From Eustoma russellianum (Eukaryota; Streptophyta; Magnoliopsida; Gentianales; Gentianaceae): DNA of 64,000 nt. Below are positions 10,730-26,640 of this stretch, piece after piece. Both the position numbers and the translations under genes were made by a program. The stretch is taken from NCBI GenBank assembly GCA_036186865.1, contig AP025040.1, positions 13,244,279-13,308,278 on the forward strand, in the 5' to 3' direction. The notes beneath the pieces were generated by a model. That model ran no database searches and was not told where the DNA came from. It worked only from the letters and a program-made list of their open reading frames with translations. The number at the start of each line of letters is the position of its first letter. The first letter of the stretch is position 1.

Positions 10730-12831
10730 AGACCTGCATTAGATTCCTAATCAAACCCTTATATTTTTTTGGGCTGAAACATAGTTGTAAATCGTGTTTA
10801 GACGAAGGTACTGAAAAGCTTATTGGTAGTATATTGCATGTGCCAGATGATTTAATGACAGAAACGCAATATCGAAGGGGATGAGACTTATTCCATTTGA
10901 TATGAACTCTATATGATGACAACCCAACCCACTACTGATAGAGATGCTACAAACAAGGTTCAATATGATAAAAACAAGCCATAGAAGAGTTCTATTCAGC
11001 GTTATCGAACTTATCCCTCCCAATGGTGGTGTTGAAGGTAGTACTCGCTTCAAGTTTTTGAGGGAGCGATTTTAAGAATCTCTTAATGAAATTCATAGCC
11101 ATGTTTATATTGGTGTCAACAGTGCGCACTTGATGAATTTCATCATATAAGTGTGGAGGTGGTGCTCCTTCCTATGAGAGCTTGGAATAACTAACTAGAG
11201 TGTTTATAAAAACTTGAGACTAAGTGCGTGGCCGATTTCATGCCACATTGCGAACCTGTATGAGGATTAGATAATGACATGTCCTTTGGTTGTTCATATA
11301 AATAGTAGGGGGCTATGATTCAACACATCGTGCATCTTATTCCAGTTTATATAACTCATCTTGCACTAATGGTAATTCAAGACAGAAGTCATTGTTCATT
11401 ATGCGTCATTATCTTCGTTTAATGTCAGAGCGGTTAATTATAATTGTTTGTGCATGTTATTGTATAAATTCGAATCATGTAGGGGATTGTTGAAAAAAGT
11501 ACATAAAATAATTTAGAAAGTGCTCCAAATTTATACAAAAACATGTAAGAAGGTTGATTGGAGAATGGAGTAAAACTTGCTTTGGATCATTTTTTTTGCC
11601 ATACATTGAATTCAAGGTTAGGCCAGTGGTCATACTCTAGATTCAAGGTACAACTTGTCCAATTCTGAAGAGGGCCGAACATTTTGTAACAGAATTCAGC
11701 GACACTGAACGTTCAACAACCGAGTTCGACGACTAATTATGAAGTTTCTATTTTATGACCGAACGAATCACTAGCGTTCGGCAATCGAGTTTGCCGAATG
11801 TTCAGCAATAAAGTTCAGTGACTTCAGCAGTGATGTCTTTTCATGAGTTGATGCAACTTTTACATCTTGGGACGTCTCCTTTCAATCTAAAACGGTCATA
11901 ACCCAATTTTGGAAGTTAAATTCTGCAGAGAGATATTATATTAATATCTTGTTTGTGAAACAAATTAGAAAAATACAAGGATTCTATGATTTGAAGACGA
12001 CCCTTGAAAAACTTTGAAAACTCTTTGAAAATTCATGCATAAGTTTTCTTCCTCTCTTCTCTTCTTCTTTCATCTACTATTAAACACTTATAATATATAT
12101 GTAGAATCTCCTTCTCGTAGAGCAAACGAACTGGAGAAGCCGTTATATCATAGGAAACATTTGCTAGTAGTTCATCTAGGTCATTGGTGGAAGCAAAATT
12201 GCTTTAAGTATGATGACATTTGTCATGTCTCGGCCATTCTCTTTCCTTGATTTATCGTATTCTTTCTATTTGATTTTCATACTATTGTGATTCTTCCTAC
12301 TACCTTGTGTATTCTCAAAAGCAAATCTAGGAAAGTTGAGGATTACTTCTTGGTGTTCTCTTCTAAGTTATATGGACTTTATGTTATCATTGTCTTTATT
12401 ACTTTATCATCTTCAATATCCTCTAAGCGTAAATTTTCCAACACTGATTAACAAGGAAATGAAAAGGAAAAAAAAAAAAGAAAACTCTCAAAACAATATC
12501 ATAGAGTCGCAATTTTCTTCAAAGATATCCAATAATCGCAAAACAAGAGCAAATAAGCTCAACAATAGATCGAATGAAGTGAGAGTTTGTACAAATTAAA
12601 GGTCCCGAAGGAGAATAAGTGAAACATGAAAATACCAGGACCAAAAAGAACAAAACAAAAAGCGAGAAACACGTCGAATTTAAAACCAATAAATTAGATA
12701 TTAATTGAACCAGTAGTCTAATAGAGCCAATCCCTCGGTTACTGGTCCAGCTAGATGAAGCGCCGGCTCAAGTCAGTTAAATCTGGTAACCCTGGTTTCA
12801 TTGGTAAACCAATCTGATTTATGATTGGATT
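10730..12831. other. Unassigned spacer, possible LTR remnant
   Basis: No supported gene. At about 11484 the sequence GTAGGGGATTGTTGAAAAAAG resembles a polypurine tract followed by an LTR start, and the following 800 bp is non-coding and LTR-like. No second copy or TSD was found. The final bases GGATT (12827-12831) are the left target copy of the solo LTR that follows. Confidence 0.35.
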
Positions 12832-16055
<3,224 letters not shown>

Positions 16056-16085
16056 GGATTCATCAAACCAGCGAGTTTCATCCAC

Positions 16086-17464
16086 TGTTGGAATGTGTTA
16101 AGTTTTGATGATTTGCACATTTGACACTTCGAACACCTACATAAGGCGCCTAATGTAAAGTTCCTGGAGACCAGTACACTTCGAACGCCTACATAAGGCG
16201 CTTCATATGAAGTGTTTAGATTCCAATGCACTTCGAACGCCTACATCAGGCGCTTCATGTTTCAAGAAGAAAAACAGTATACGTTGAACGCTTGAACAAG
16301 CGCTTCATGTGCATTACAAAGTCAAATGAACTTTTCCCTCCAAAATGGGCAAGAACATCAAGTGCCTTTTGGTAAAAGTCAGAATTACTTTGAACCAGTA
16401 TGAAGGCTGAGAAGAGGTGCTTCATGTGACTTCGAACGAGTTCTGCTGTCTACTTAAGGCGCTTTATGTAACATCGAACGCCTGTTCAAAACCACATTAA
16501 GCGCTCCACGTCACATTGAACGCCTGTTCATTAAACACTTAAGGCGCTTTATGTGACCAACGTCACAAATGTCTTATGCTTTGTTTTCTAACGCTTACTT
16601 GGCATTTGTACCCTCTCTTTTAGTGCAATTTCACAAGTTCTCTCTCGCTCTTGGAGAAGTCATCTTTCCTCTTTGAGCTCACAACAAGAAGCTTCCTCAA
16701 GAATCTTTCATCCATCCAAGAGAAGATCTCCAAAGATGAGGACATGTCATCACAAAAAGATAAAGCCCATTATTGGCCCCTGCAAGGTTTCAAATGGCTG
16801 GAAGTTTGAAGGAGATAAAATAAGGGCTTCATCTCTTTCATCTCCAACTTTCTACCATCAAAGCTCTCAAGTTTCTCTCAAAGTTTAAGCTTTCAAAATA
16901 ATTGTATTGTGTATTTTACTTTATTTGTGAGAGTTGTATTGTAAAGAAGAAGAGGTTTCTTCTTGTTGAGTGAAGATTGTGAGAGGCTAAGTGTAGATTG
17001 TTGGTCAAGAAGCAAGGGGTGCTTCTTGTTTGAAGAAATCCAGACCGTGGAGGGTTAGTTGATAGCGTGGTGGTGCACTATACTCCCTACAAGAATTATT
17101 TGAGGAGCAAAGAAGTTTTTTGGAGGCTAGACTTCAAGGGGTTGGCTTTCTTGGTTGTGGTCTAGGCAAGTGTCTTAGTTTTATTTGTATTTGGATTTTG
17201 TTGTGATTGTTGTTTCCCCCTAAAGAAATAACAATCTCCCTTTCAAAATACTTCTTGTGAAATCAAGAAGGTAGAGGAGTAGAGTCACTTTGACTTGAAC
17301 CTCTATACATACTGTGTTCTTTACTCTTCCGCAAGTTTTATTCATTTCAAGAACACATCCAAGTACTGGTTTGCACTCAAAAACAAAAAACATCCAAGAA
17401 AATATTCATACTTGGTGAACACACTATTCAACCCCCTTTCTAGTGTGTTCTAAGGGACCTAACA
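16086..17464 (+). repeat. 5' LTR of the SIRE-like element
   Basis: Begins TGTTGGAATGTG and ends GGGACCTAACA. It matches 28626-30009 nearly base for base apart from small indels and scattered substitutions. The first 450 bp holds many copies of an AGGCGCTTCATGTGA-type motif with its inverted partner (CGAACGCCT), forming potential short hairpins. Confidence 0.92.
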
Positions 17465-17466
17465 AT

Positions 17467-17478
17467 TGGTATCAGAGC
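17467..17478 (+). other. Primer-binding site (initiator tRNA-Met)
   Basis: TGGTATCAGAGC, two bases after the 5' LTR end, is complementary to the 3' end of plant initiator tRNA-Met and would prime minus-strand synthesis. Confidence 0.92.
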
Positions 17479-17512
17479 TAAATCTTGAGTATTTGAGTTC
17501 AAATAGCAAGAT

Positions 17513-19400
17513 ATGATCTTTAAAGTATAGATCCCTTTAGTTTTGAAGATTCTAGTTCCCCTAGTGGTGATGCTTCTAGGCGTAGAAGTCAAGAATCACT
17601 ACTCCCTTCTATCTCTAATGTCCATATCAAAGTTCCTATGTTTGACCCTCTTAACTACCCACTATGGAAATCAAACATGGAGACATATCTACGTTCTTGT
17701 GCGTACCGCATATGGAGAGAGGTGTCAAAAAAGGTTCCACCATTCCTTTTGATGTTGATGATCCTACTCCGGATAGTAAAGCTATTGCTATTTTGAATAG
17801 CTCTCTATCGCCAAATGAGAGAGCAGAAATACAAGGAGTCCAATCCGCTCATGAGGCTTGGACAAAGTTGATCCGCTCATGAGGCTTGGACAAAGTTGGA
17901 GATGATCTATGAAGGAACCTCTCAAGTGAAGAAGGCAAAGAGGAGACAACTAATAAAACAATTCTACAACTTCAATGTCCCCAAAGGTGAAAAGATTGAA
18001 GCGTCTATTCAACGGTTCACCAAACTTGTCAACCTACTCACGGCAGTTGGTAAAAAGATTGAGCAAGAGGATCTCAATCATTGCTTCCTAAATAGTTTAG
18101 GAAGAGAATGGAACGGAAAGGTTACGACCATTGAGAAGTCGAAGGATCTTGAATCAATCACTTTGGATGATCTTTACGGTAATCTTATCACTTATGAGAT
18201 TCATCTAGAAGCTCAAGAGAAAAATGATCCTATCCGAAATTCGTCAAAAGATCTCGCATGCGAATCAGAGGAATCGGACGAACGAAGTTGGACTTCTCGT
18301 TCGAAGATTTAGAAGATTTGCGAGGAAGAATGAAGATGAAGCCAAGAGGTTCATCAAAGATAAATTCTCCAAGGACAAAGTGAAGGACCAAGAAAACAAG
18401 TGCTATAAATGAGGAAAATTCGGTCACTTCATGAAAGATTGTCATGTGAAGGAGCCGCAACTTAAACAAAAGAAAGCCATCTACCCAAAAAAGAAGGCTT
18501 TACAAGCAGAGATAGCCCATTGGGAGAGCATTCTTTCCGGATCCAAGAGCGACAATGGCGACGATGAGGATATAGCTCTCACGGGGGTCATCAATGATGA
18601 TCTTGACAAGTAGTTCTATGCTCTCATAGCCATCGATGACGACATGGAGATATGCAATATATCCTCACGCTATAGATTACAAGATGAAAAGGATGATTTA
18701 GTGCAAGAAAATGATTTTCTAGACATGAAATATAAACGTGTCAAAAAGAATTGTAGAGCATGCTTAAATGAATATAATGACACGTTAGAGAATCACATTG
18801 CATTGCAACTAGAACATGACATTTTATTGACCATGCATGTGATTGCACTAAATGAGAAGCATGATTTGATGAAATCAAGCTCATCTTCTCAAAGCCTCTT
18901 GAAGAAGAAAATTCTTCAAAAGGAAAGTGCTAAAGATGATGCATCTACATTGCACAAGAATAAAATCAAACATAGTGTAATGTATGCATCTAAGAAGTGA
19001 AAACAAAAGGAACAAGCATCATCATCAAGGAGTATAAGACCTCCTTGTAGAAGCAAAAGCACATGCCTAAAGGTAAGGCTAATTCATCAAAGGTGTCAAA
19101 ACCTTTGGTAAAATCCATGACAAACGTCTCTTCCTTGATTCCAAGGAATGTCAGGGAATCGCAGAATGTGCCAATGCACAAGCATACTCATCCACACAAA
19201 CACACTCTTACATGTTTTTATTGCAATAAAAAGGGTCATGTAGAAAGAGTGTGTAGAGATAAAAATAATAAAAATCTCGTGTGGGTGCCGAAAGGCGAAG
19301 TGAAGGTAACTAACCTTCAAGGACCCAAAACAAAAAGGGTACCAATTTCATATGGTTCATTTGCAGGCCTTAGCGCTAAATGGAGAAAGCGAAGACAAGA
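17513..19400 (+). pseudogene. SIRE-like gag, broken
   Basis: Capsid-like region with the VPMFDPLNYPLWKSNMETYL motif (about 17625-17690), typical of Copia gag. A frame change follows near 17740, and then an exact 28 bp tandem duplication (17843-17870 and 17871-17898) shifts the frame again. The first zinc knuckle (18403-18447) has a stop codon where its second Cys should be. The second, CFYCNKKGHVERVC, is intact at about 19207-19248. The region between (18644-19000) is Lys/Glu-rich and coiled-coil-like, as in SIRE gags. Multiple stops make it non-functional. Confidence 0.85.
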
Positions 19401-19401
19401 A

Positions 19402-20889
19402 GGTCAAATGGGTCATGGACAGTGGGTAATCCAACCATATGAAGGGAGACAAAAGTCTCTTCCATAGACTCACTATGCAAGATGGAGGAGTTGTCCACTT
19501 TGGAGGTACAAAGGCCAAATCAAAGGACACGGTATTATGGGTAACAATTCCTTCTCTCTTAGTGATGTCTTATATGTTGTAGGATTAAAGCTCAACTTGA
19601 TAAGTGTCAGCCAACTATGTGATGCTAATTATGAAGTTTTGTTTTTGAAAACAAAGTGTGTTGTGAAAAGGGATAACCCTATTTTATTTGAAGCTTTGAG
19701 ATTCAAAAATATTTACAAACTTGGCATCAATGATTTGATTTCACAAAAATATCTTGCTTAGTTGCTAAAACTGATTTGATGCAACTATGGCATAGACGTC
19801 TCGGACATGTATGTTTCAAAAAATTTAAATTTATTTGGGAAAACAATAAGGTCCGAGGCCTTCCGAAAATGAGTTTCAAAAACCAAGACTTGTGTGACAT
19901 TTGTCAAACGGCAAAGCTTGTGAAAACTAGCTTTAAACCAAAAACAAACATATCCACCTCCAAACCCCTACAATTACTACATATGTATTTGTATGGGGAT
20001 GTTGGAACAAAAAGTTTGGGTGGTAAATATTACACCTTCATGGTAGTAGATGACTATACTCATTATACATGGGTGATGTTTCTTGCAAAAGAAAATGATG
20101 CATGTAGCGAGTTTATGAATTTGAGTAGACTATTGGAAAATCACATGGGTGACACCATTAAAACCATACAAAGTAATCATGATGTTGAGTTTGATGGTGA
20201 GTTTAAAAAATTTTATGAATCCAAAGGATACTCACATGACCTTTCGGCTCCTAGAACCTCACAACAAAATGGTGTAGCCGAACGAAAGAACATAATTCTA
20301 CAAGAAATGTGTAGAGCAATGTTAAATGAGTTTGGTTTGCCCAAGTATTTTTGGACCGAAGCGGTAAATGCCGCTTGCCAAGTGACCAATCGTGTATATT
20401 TGAGACCTTACCTAAATTCGACACCTTATGAGATTTGGAATGGTAAAGTCCCTAACATTGGGTATTTGAAAGTGTTTGGGTGTAAGTGTTTCATACTTAA
20501 CACCAAAGACACTTTGGACAAACTTGACCTCAAAGCGGATGAAGGTATTTTTTTATGTTATGCTCAAATAGTAAAGCATTTCGTGTTTTCAACAAAAGGA
20601 GTCAAAAGGTGGAAGAATCAATCTATGTTAAGTTTAACGAGTCACCTAATAACGAGCCTAAACTTAATGTGGATTGTGAAGAGAATGAAGATGTGGCTCC
20701 TCAAGAAGAAATTCTTAAAGACATTCCACCGATTGCTCATCAACATGAAATTGTTGATAAGTCTCCAAATAGAAAAATCTTCATTGATTTGAGAGTAAAA
20801 CCTATTGAAGGTACTCCTCCACCAAGTGTGCATGAACTTAGTGAGTCAAATAGAAATATTTCTCATATTCATCTTGTTGATACACAAAA
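19402..20889 (+). pseudogene. SIRE-like pol, first part (protease and integrase)
   Basis: Protease motif WVMDSG at about 19405-19425, followed by a stop where Cys/Gly is usual. The integrase has its HHCC finger (LWHRRLGHV...CDICQTAK, from 19788) and the core reading frame to 20792. Two of the three expected catalytic acids are changed: the first Asp is Tyr (HMYLYG, codon 19986-19988) and the second is Asn (IQSNH, about 20175). The third, in GVAERKN, remains. A frameshift near 20550 joins the C-terminal part at 20555-20889, which ends at the Pack-MULE. Confidence 0.88.
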
Positions 20890-21232
20890 GAGTTAATTGC
20901 ACCTGGTATCCATTCTTTTCCACCAAATTTTAAGTAGCATCCAATTTTTCATGAAACTCACTTGCCATCCAGACTCATAGGGGTAATAGACATCTGGCAT
21001 CCGGCAACCGGGAAATGACCTGCTGTAGACGGTTTTTATGAAATTTCTTTTTTTTTTTTCACTTTTTCCTCAAATGACGCCAAACTTTTCCCAACCCTGG
21101 TTAATTTCTTCTTCCCTCCATTCCTTAATTTTCAGTATTGTTTTCGAGAAGGATTTACACAAGCTAAGATGGCTGTCCCTCGGTCTTTATTTTGATTTTG
21201 CTATTGAGCTGACTTTGGGTTTTGCTTGATAG

Positions 21233-24181
21233 ATTTTTGAGCGACTGCACAATGTTGTTGGTGTAAGACATTAATTAGAAGACGGTTTTTGTTGGACCAT
21301 TCTCCGATGCCAAGACATTGACTGCGATGAAAATCAGAGTCCTGATTCAGAAAAAGTGGTATGCAATTCCAAATTGGCGTTGGCTTTCTCCATCATGGAC
21401 GAGTGCTTTTTACCTATTATTGACCCCAAAAGTCAAACAAATATGGTCCAGCGTGTTGTGTTCGGCAGTGGGTAAGTTTCTGGTTGTTGGAGCTCCTTAA
21501 CCGTTGTTGATAAAAAAGATTGACCTTTTGCGTTTTGTAAGACAATGTCTTGGATCTGACGTTTTTCCCTATGCAAACAAGAAGTGCAATGAATCAAGTC
21601 ATAAAGCTCGTTTACTCCAGATCTGTTATCCAACGTGTGTGCTCATTTAGTGTCATTGTGTTGAGATGTCACTGTCTTGACTTACTGAAAGAAACGGCTT
21701 TCCGGTTCTTATGAATTCATACATGTGCTCTGCTAAATTTAGGATGTGACACTTGATCATTTATTGTCCATGATTTTATTTTGTTATCTGATGGGCTTCT
21801 TTTTGTAAAATGACATCATTTTTGTAAGGATTTATTTCCCTCCTTTGGCGCCCTTTCTTCTCTTCGTGCTGCACCAATATTCTGCAACCACGTTAGTGTT
21901 CAAGTGTTTATCCTGGCTGTAAAGCAATAATTCTCTGCTTTGTGATGTATTTTTGTCCAGATTAAACTGTTGGACCGTGCACCTGCAATAAACACCACTA
22001 GAGGGGGGGTGAATAGTGGTTAGCGGAAATTACACTACAACCCTTTGTTAAAATCCCCTTTGAAAACAGAATCTGAAACCACCTCAGATTCAGAACCCGT
22101 TTTTCAAAAATTCACAAATAATCGTACACAAAATCCAAAAATTATGAAACTTTTCAGAATTTAACTTCAATGAGTTAAAAAGACTCTGTCCAAAAATCAT
22201 ACAAAAATAAGATCGTTTGTCCCTTCAAAAAATTAAAAAGATTCAGATGGTCAATCTGGACAGAATTGGACAGAATGTTGCTGATTTTGCAAAACGTGTT
22301 TCTCTTTGATAACTCAACCAAAAAGGTTGATCTTTATATAAAAACATTCCTTAGGATGTGTAGATGAAGTTTCCAAAAGGCCCTGACCTCTACATAATTC
22401 TTGAAAAATACAGATTTTAAGTTTTCTCAAAACTGGTCAGATTGCAGCCAGATTGGAGCAGTTATCTTTCAAAGACTGAAAGACTAACTTTCCCTTGCTC
22501 AAATCAAGTGATTCTTGTTGCAAATGAAAGCTAACAGTCTGAAGTATAACTCCACCAAAAAGCACGAATTTTGAAAATGTTTAGCTATTTTTTTTAAATT
22601 GTGAGAAGTTGTGTGAAAACTGCAGTCAAAAACGGGCAGAAAACAGAAATAAAGAAACAAGAGAAGAACACCGAGAATTTATCCTGGTTCGGTCAATGTG
22701 ACCTGCTCCAGTCCCAAGGAACACCTTTATACAACTCTTGGTTGCAACACCTCTATCACCTATTGATGTAGCCTTATAGATTTGGCTAATCAATCTTACA
22801 AATAAGACACAAGAAGGTGTGTATAGTGTAGCTGGACAACAACTAGAAATGGAACACCTTAGCTACACAAAGTATGAACGAAAATATGAGAAGAGAATAG
22901 CAAGACAACAATCTTCAATTTTTGCTTTCAAGTGTGTGTCTTCTCTTCTTCACCTTGCCTTCTATTTATAGAGTGAATTGATGGCATATTCCCTCCAACT
23001 TTTAGACCATGTGATGGCTGAGAATTTTGAATTAAAACACCTTCATAATCATCTCCAACAATCTTGTCTCCATTACATTCAAATTTGAAATTTCAAGTTG
23101 GCAACTTTTGCCAACTAGCTTGCTTTTGGTTTGTCTTCTTGTCTCCAACTCATAAAATGAGAAAAACATCATCTCCACCTGTATAATCACGTTTTGGAGG
23201 CTGTGTATATGTATAGCAACTCAGATTTTTGAGGAAAAATCAACAAATAATAGTTGACAAGGTTATGTCAACATAAAATATCAAAATTCCCATTTCTCCT
23301 TGACATATTGTGATGAATCTTGCACCAAGGACACCTTGTAATCTCTGAAAGATGATGATTAAGAACCTCCAATAACATATATATAAGAGTCTTCAAGAGA
23401 AAATAGAACGTGACATCGAATACCGTCACATATCCCGCTACCGTCGATAAAATCATCAAATGAGAGAATAAAATAGAAAACCACCAAATAATCTTCAAGA
23501 ATATACTAAATGAACTCCAGAATGAATATAATAAGATACTCAAGAGATTCCTTGAGTAAAAATACCGAAACTGTCTTCGGGGGTAAAATGACCAAAATGC
23601 CCCTAGTGAGATAAAACTCCAGAAATGACCCCGATGGTCAGAATTAAATATAATAACACCTTCTTGATAATAAATAAGATGATAATATCTTCTTGAATCA
23701 TATTCACCATGTTGAGTACCTACAAAACTCAAAATACCACTTTTGCCCTTTTTGGTAAGTTGTAGAAACTTCGAGGGCATATTAGTCACAAGATATTATC
23801 ATCATAAAAATCACATAATCATAACATGATAAACATATATAAATCATGTAAAAATAAAAACAACTATTTTATCACATTTTAGAAAAATATTTCTAACAAC
23901 CCTAGACATCGTGTCATTTTTCTTCACTTATTCAACTCTTTCATTTATAACACCATATGTGACATTTTTAAGTATTCATCACTTAAAATCATGACTTTGA
24001 AAATTATCCAAACATATTTCTCAACACAAACTTTAGACGACTGAACTATAGTGGCTTCTGCACTTTTATTCTAGAAAGGGGTGACGAAGTTGTTTCTGCA
24101 GCAGCCATAAGGTTTGGTGAGGTGGTTATAATAGGCACGGCTGATGGTTGGTTGGAAGTCTTTACTCAAAAAGATTGGTGA
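21233..24181 (+). pseudogene. Captured fragment of an IDM1-like PHD/GNAT gene
   Basis: Two exon pieces read in one frame: 21233-21471 and 24037-24181. The first reads IFERLHNVVGVRH, an in-frame stop, LEDGFCWTILR, then NSKLALAFSIMDECFLPIID. The second reads RLNYSGFCTFILERGDEVVSAAAIR. These are hallmark motifs of the plant IDM1-like family (PHD-finger proteins with a GNAT acetyltransferase fold acting on histones). The intron (21472-24036) has GTAAGT and TTTAG ends and a phase that joins the exons correctly; a solo LTR has expanded it. The fragment covers only the part upstream of and entering the GNAT core, has one in-frame stop and ends in unrelated sequence, so no working enzyme is expected. 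Family assignment is by motif recall, not alignment. Confidence 0.72.
21968..24026 (-). mobile_element. Solo Copia LTR inside the captured intron
   Basis: Starts TGTTGGACCGTGCACC and ends ATTTCTCAACA (minus strand: TGTTGAGAAATATG...). Flanks are TAAAC (21963-21967) and CAAAC (24027-24031), a 5 bp target copy with one mismatch. The CACCACTAGAGGGGGGGTGAATAGTGG motif near the left end is typical of the 3' end of long plant Copia LTRs in reverse. The 173-codon ORF on the minus strand at 23268-23789 shows no retroelement motif and is taken as chance. Confidence 0.7.
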
Positions 24182-24569
24182 GTTCGGATGTGGACGAAGA
24201 AGTCGGAGAAAAGGGGTTTGTGAAGGAAGAAGTCGGAGAAAAGGTGTTAGAGGATGAAGATGATACCGGAGAAGGCATTGGCGAGAGGCTGCATGCTTTG
24301 AGAAGGGAGGAAAATGGTTTTTGATTTTGTTTTTCCTTTAATTTTGAAGGTAAAATAGTCAACCTTGGTTAAAGTCGGGTTAAAATTATGGTTAAGTCCG
24401 GTCAAAGGTCGATTTCAGCGGTCAACGGTCGACCAGCAGGTCATCCGGATGCCAGGTGTCTATTACCCCTATAAGTCTGGATGGCAAGTGAGTTTTATGA
24501 AAGATTGGATGCTACTTAAAACTTGGTGGAAAAGAATGGATATCAGGTGCAATTAACCCATACACAAAA

Positions 24570-26317
24570 TGTTGAAAATGCATCTCATATTCCGGAAAAT
24601 GATAATTATCTAAATGGTGATGATACGTCATTTTCGGAAAGTGACAATGAGGAAGTTGGAGGAGAAGTCTCCAACCTTCCTAGATCATTCAAGCATAAAA
24701 GTTCTCACCCACACGAGTTGGTCATAGGTGATTTATATAGGGGTATTACTACACGAAGGCAATATAAAGAGAACGTATTTGTTTCTCTCATAGAGCCTAA
24801 AAATGTTAAAGATGCATTTCTTGATGAAAATTTGATCTTGGCTATGCAAGAAGAATTAAACCAACTTGAAAGAAGTGATGTTTGGGAGTTAGTTCCCAAA
24901 CCACTTGATCATCCCATTATTCATACGAAATGGATATTTCGTAACAAGATGGATGATCAAGAAAATGTCACTAGAAACAAAGCTAGATTAGTTGCTCAAG
25001 GATACCGTCAAGAAGAAGGTATTGATTTTGATGAGACATTTGCACCCGTAGCACGGCTTGAAGCAATTAGAATTTTATTGGCATATGCTTGCTATAAAGA
25101 TTTTAAACTTTACCAAATGTATGTTAAGTCTGCCTTCTTGAATGGTGTTATTCAAGAAGAAGTGTATGTTGTACCACATCCCGAGTTTGAATGTCATGAC
25201 TTACCACATCATGTATTCAAACTTAAAAAAGCTCTTTACGGCCTTAAACAAGCTCCAAGAGCTTGGTACGAGAGGTTAAGTACTTTTCTTCTTAATAATA
25301 GATTCTCAACGGGTAAAGTTGACATTACTTTGTTTATTAAAGAACATAGTAAAAATCAATTAATGGTACAAGTATATGTTGATGATATTATTTTTGGTGC
25401 TACTAACAATTGTCTTTGTGAACAATTTTCTAGTTTAATGCAAGGTGAATTCGAGATGAGCATGATGGGCGAACTTAACTACTTTCTCGGGCTTCAAATC
25501 AAGCAAACTAAAGAAGGCATGTATATCTCTCAAACCAAATACACAAAGGACTTGATCAAAAAGTACAATTTTGGTGAAGAAAGAGAAGTAAACATGCCAA
25601 TGAGCACATATGCAAAGCTTGACAAGGATGAAAAAGGAAAGCATATCGAGGTAACCTTGTATCATGACATTATAGGAGTCTACTTTATTTGACTCCGAGT
25701 AGACCCGATATTTTACATGCAGTGTGCTTATGTGCTAGATTTCAAAGTGATCCTAGGGAAATTCATCTGTTTGCGGTAAAACGTATTCTTAAATATCTTA
25801 GGTGTACTTTGAAATTTGGGTTATTTTTCCTAAAAATGCATGTTTTGATTTAAGAGGATATTGTGACTCTAATTATACGGGGAGTCTTGTTGATAGAAAG
25901 AGCACATCCGAGACTTGTCAATTTCTCAGTGATTGTCTTGTTTCTTGGTTTTCCAAGAAACAAAACAGTGTTTTTCTATCTACGGTGGAATCCGAATATT
26001 AGCCAGCTGCCTCTTGTTGTGCATAATTGTTATGGATGACAAACACGTTGAATGATTATAACATTCACTTCTCTAAAGTGCCTATTATGCGTGATAACAC
26101 GTCTGTTATCAATATTGCACAAAATCTCGTCCAACATAGTAGGACTAAGCACATTGAAGTGAGATATCTTTTCATACATGATTATGTACAAAAGAACTTG
26201 TTTAGTGTGGAATTTGTTCCAACATGTGACCAATTAGCAGATGTATTCACGAAACCCTTTCGTAGTGAGGTCTTTGCATTCATAAGAAGCAGGTTGGGGT
26301 TTCTTAACATGGGTTGA
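24570..26317 (+). pseudogene. SIRE-like pol, second part (RT and RNase H)
   Basis: Continues pol after the Pack-MULE. RT runs from about 24770 to 25690 with WELVPKP, ARLVAQGY, the KSAFLNG segment, LYGLKQAPRAWYE and the catalytic YVDDIIFG (about 25375-25400). RNase H from about 25800 has the GYCDSNYTGS and DRKST motifs, SWFSKKQ, and SRTKHIEVRY, ending with LADVFTKPF and a stop at 26315-26317. In-frame stops occur at about 25690, 26000 and 26024. The RT catalytic Asp pair is kept, but the polyprotein is not continuous. Confidence 0.9.
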
Positions 26318-26364
26318 TATTAACCCATCTTAAGTTGGAGCAAGAAAATTTTAAAATTTTCAAG

Positions 26365-26640
26365 GTCAGTAAACATAAGGCGCTTCATCACTATTAGTTC
26401 AGGCATTCAATGTCACATTAAGCGCCTGATGCTAAAGTGTCACTCGTTCGAAGTGACATCAAGCGATTTATGTCTCTAGAAATAAGTGTTTGAAGTAGCA
26501 TTCAGCGCTTTATACAAACTGTTTCACCTGTTCAATGTGACATTAAGCGCTTAATCTACTCACCCACAACCGTTCAATGTCACTTCAGGCGCTTCATCCT
26601 AGTTTATAAAGTCGTTTGAAGTGACATGAGATGCCTAAAC
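26365..26640 (+). repeat. LTR-like hairpin-forming repeat tract
   Basis: Eight or so diverged copies of a motif like AAGCGCTTCATGTNAC, alternating with CAATGTCACATT and GTTCGAAGTGACAT pieces. The same motif family occurs in the first 450 bp of both LTRs (16110-16560 and 28650-29110). Short inverted pairs within units could form hairpins. It lies between the RNase H stop and the env-like ORF. Confidence 0.65.

Larger units (their letters stand above)
20890..24559. mobile_element. Pack-MULE (Mutator-like, non-autonomous)
   Basis: Terminal inverted repeats of about 120-130 bp (20890-21020 and 24435-24559), both starting GRGTTAATTGCACC on their own strand, with only a few differences. Exact 10 bp target copies ATACACAAAA (20880-20889 and 24560-24569) lie in the SIRE pol. 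No mudrA-type transposase is present. The interior carries exon and intron pieces of a host gene, so it is a Pack-MULE. A 2.06 kb solo LTR later landed in the captured intron. Skipping the element puts the SIRE pol back together between integrase and RT. Confidence 0.88.

Noticed and set aside
16110..16560. Regular short repeats resembling a CRISPR array
   Set aside because: Units vary in spacing and sequence, lie in an LTR of a plant retroelement and have no cas genes.
23268..23789. 173-codon minus-strand ORF
   Set aside because: Lies wholly inside the solo Copia LTR and has no recognisable motif; probably chance.
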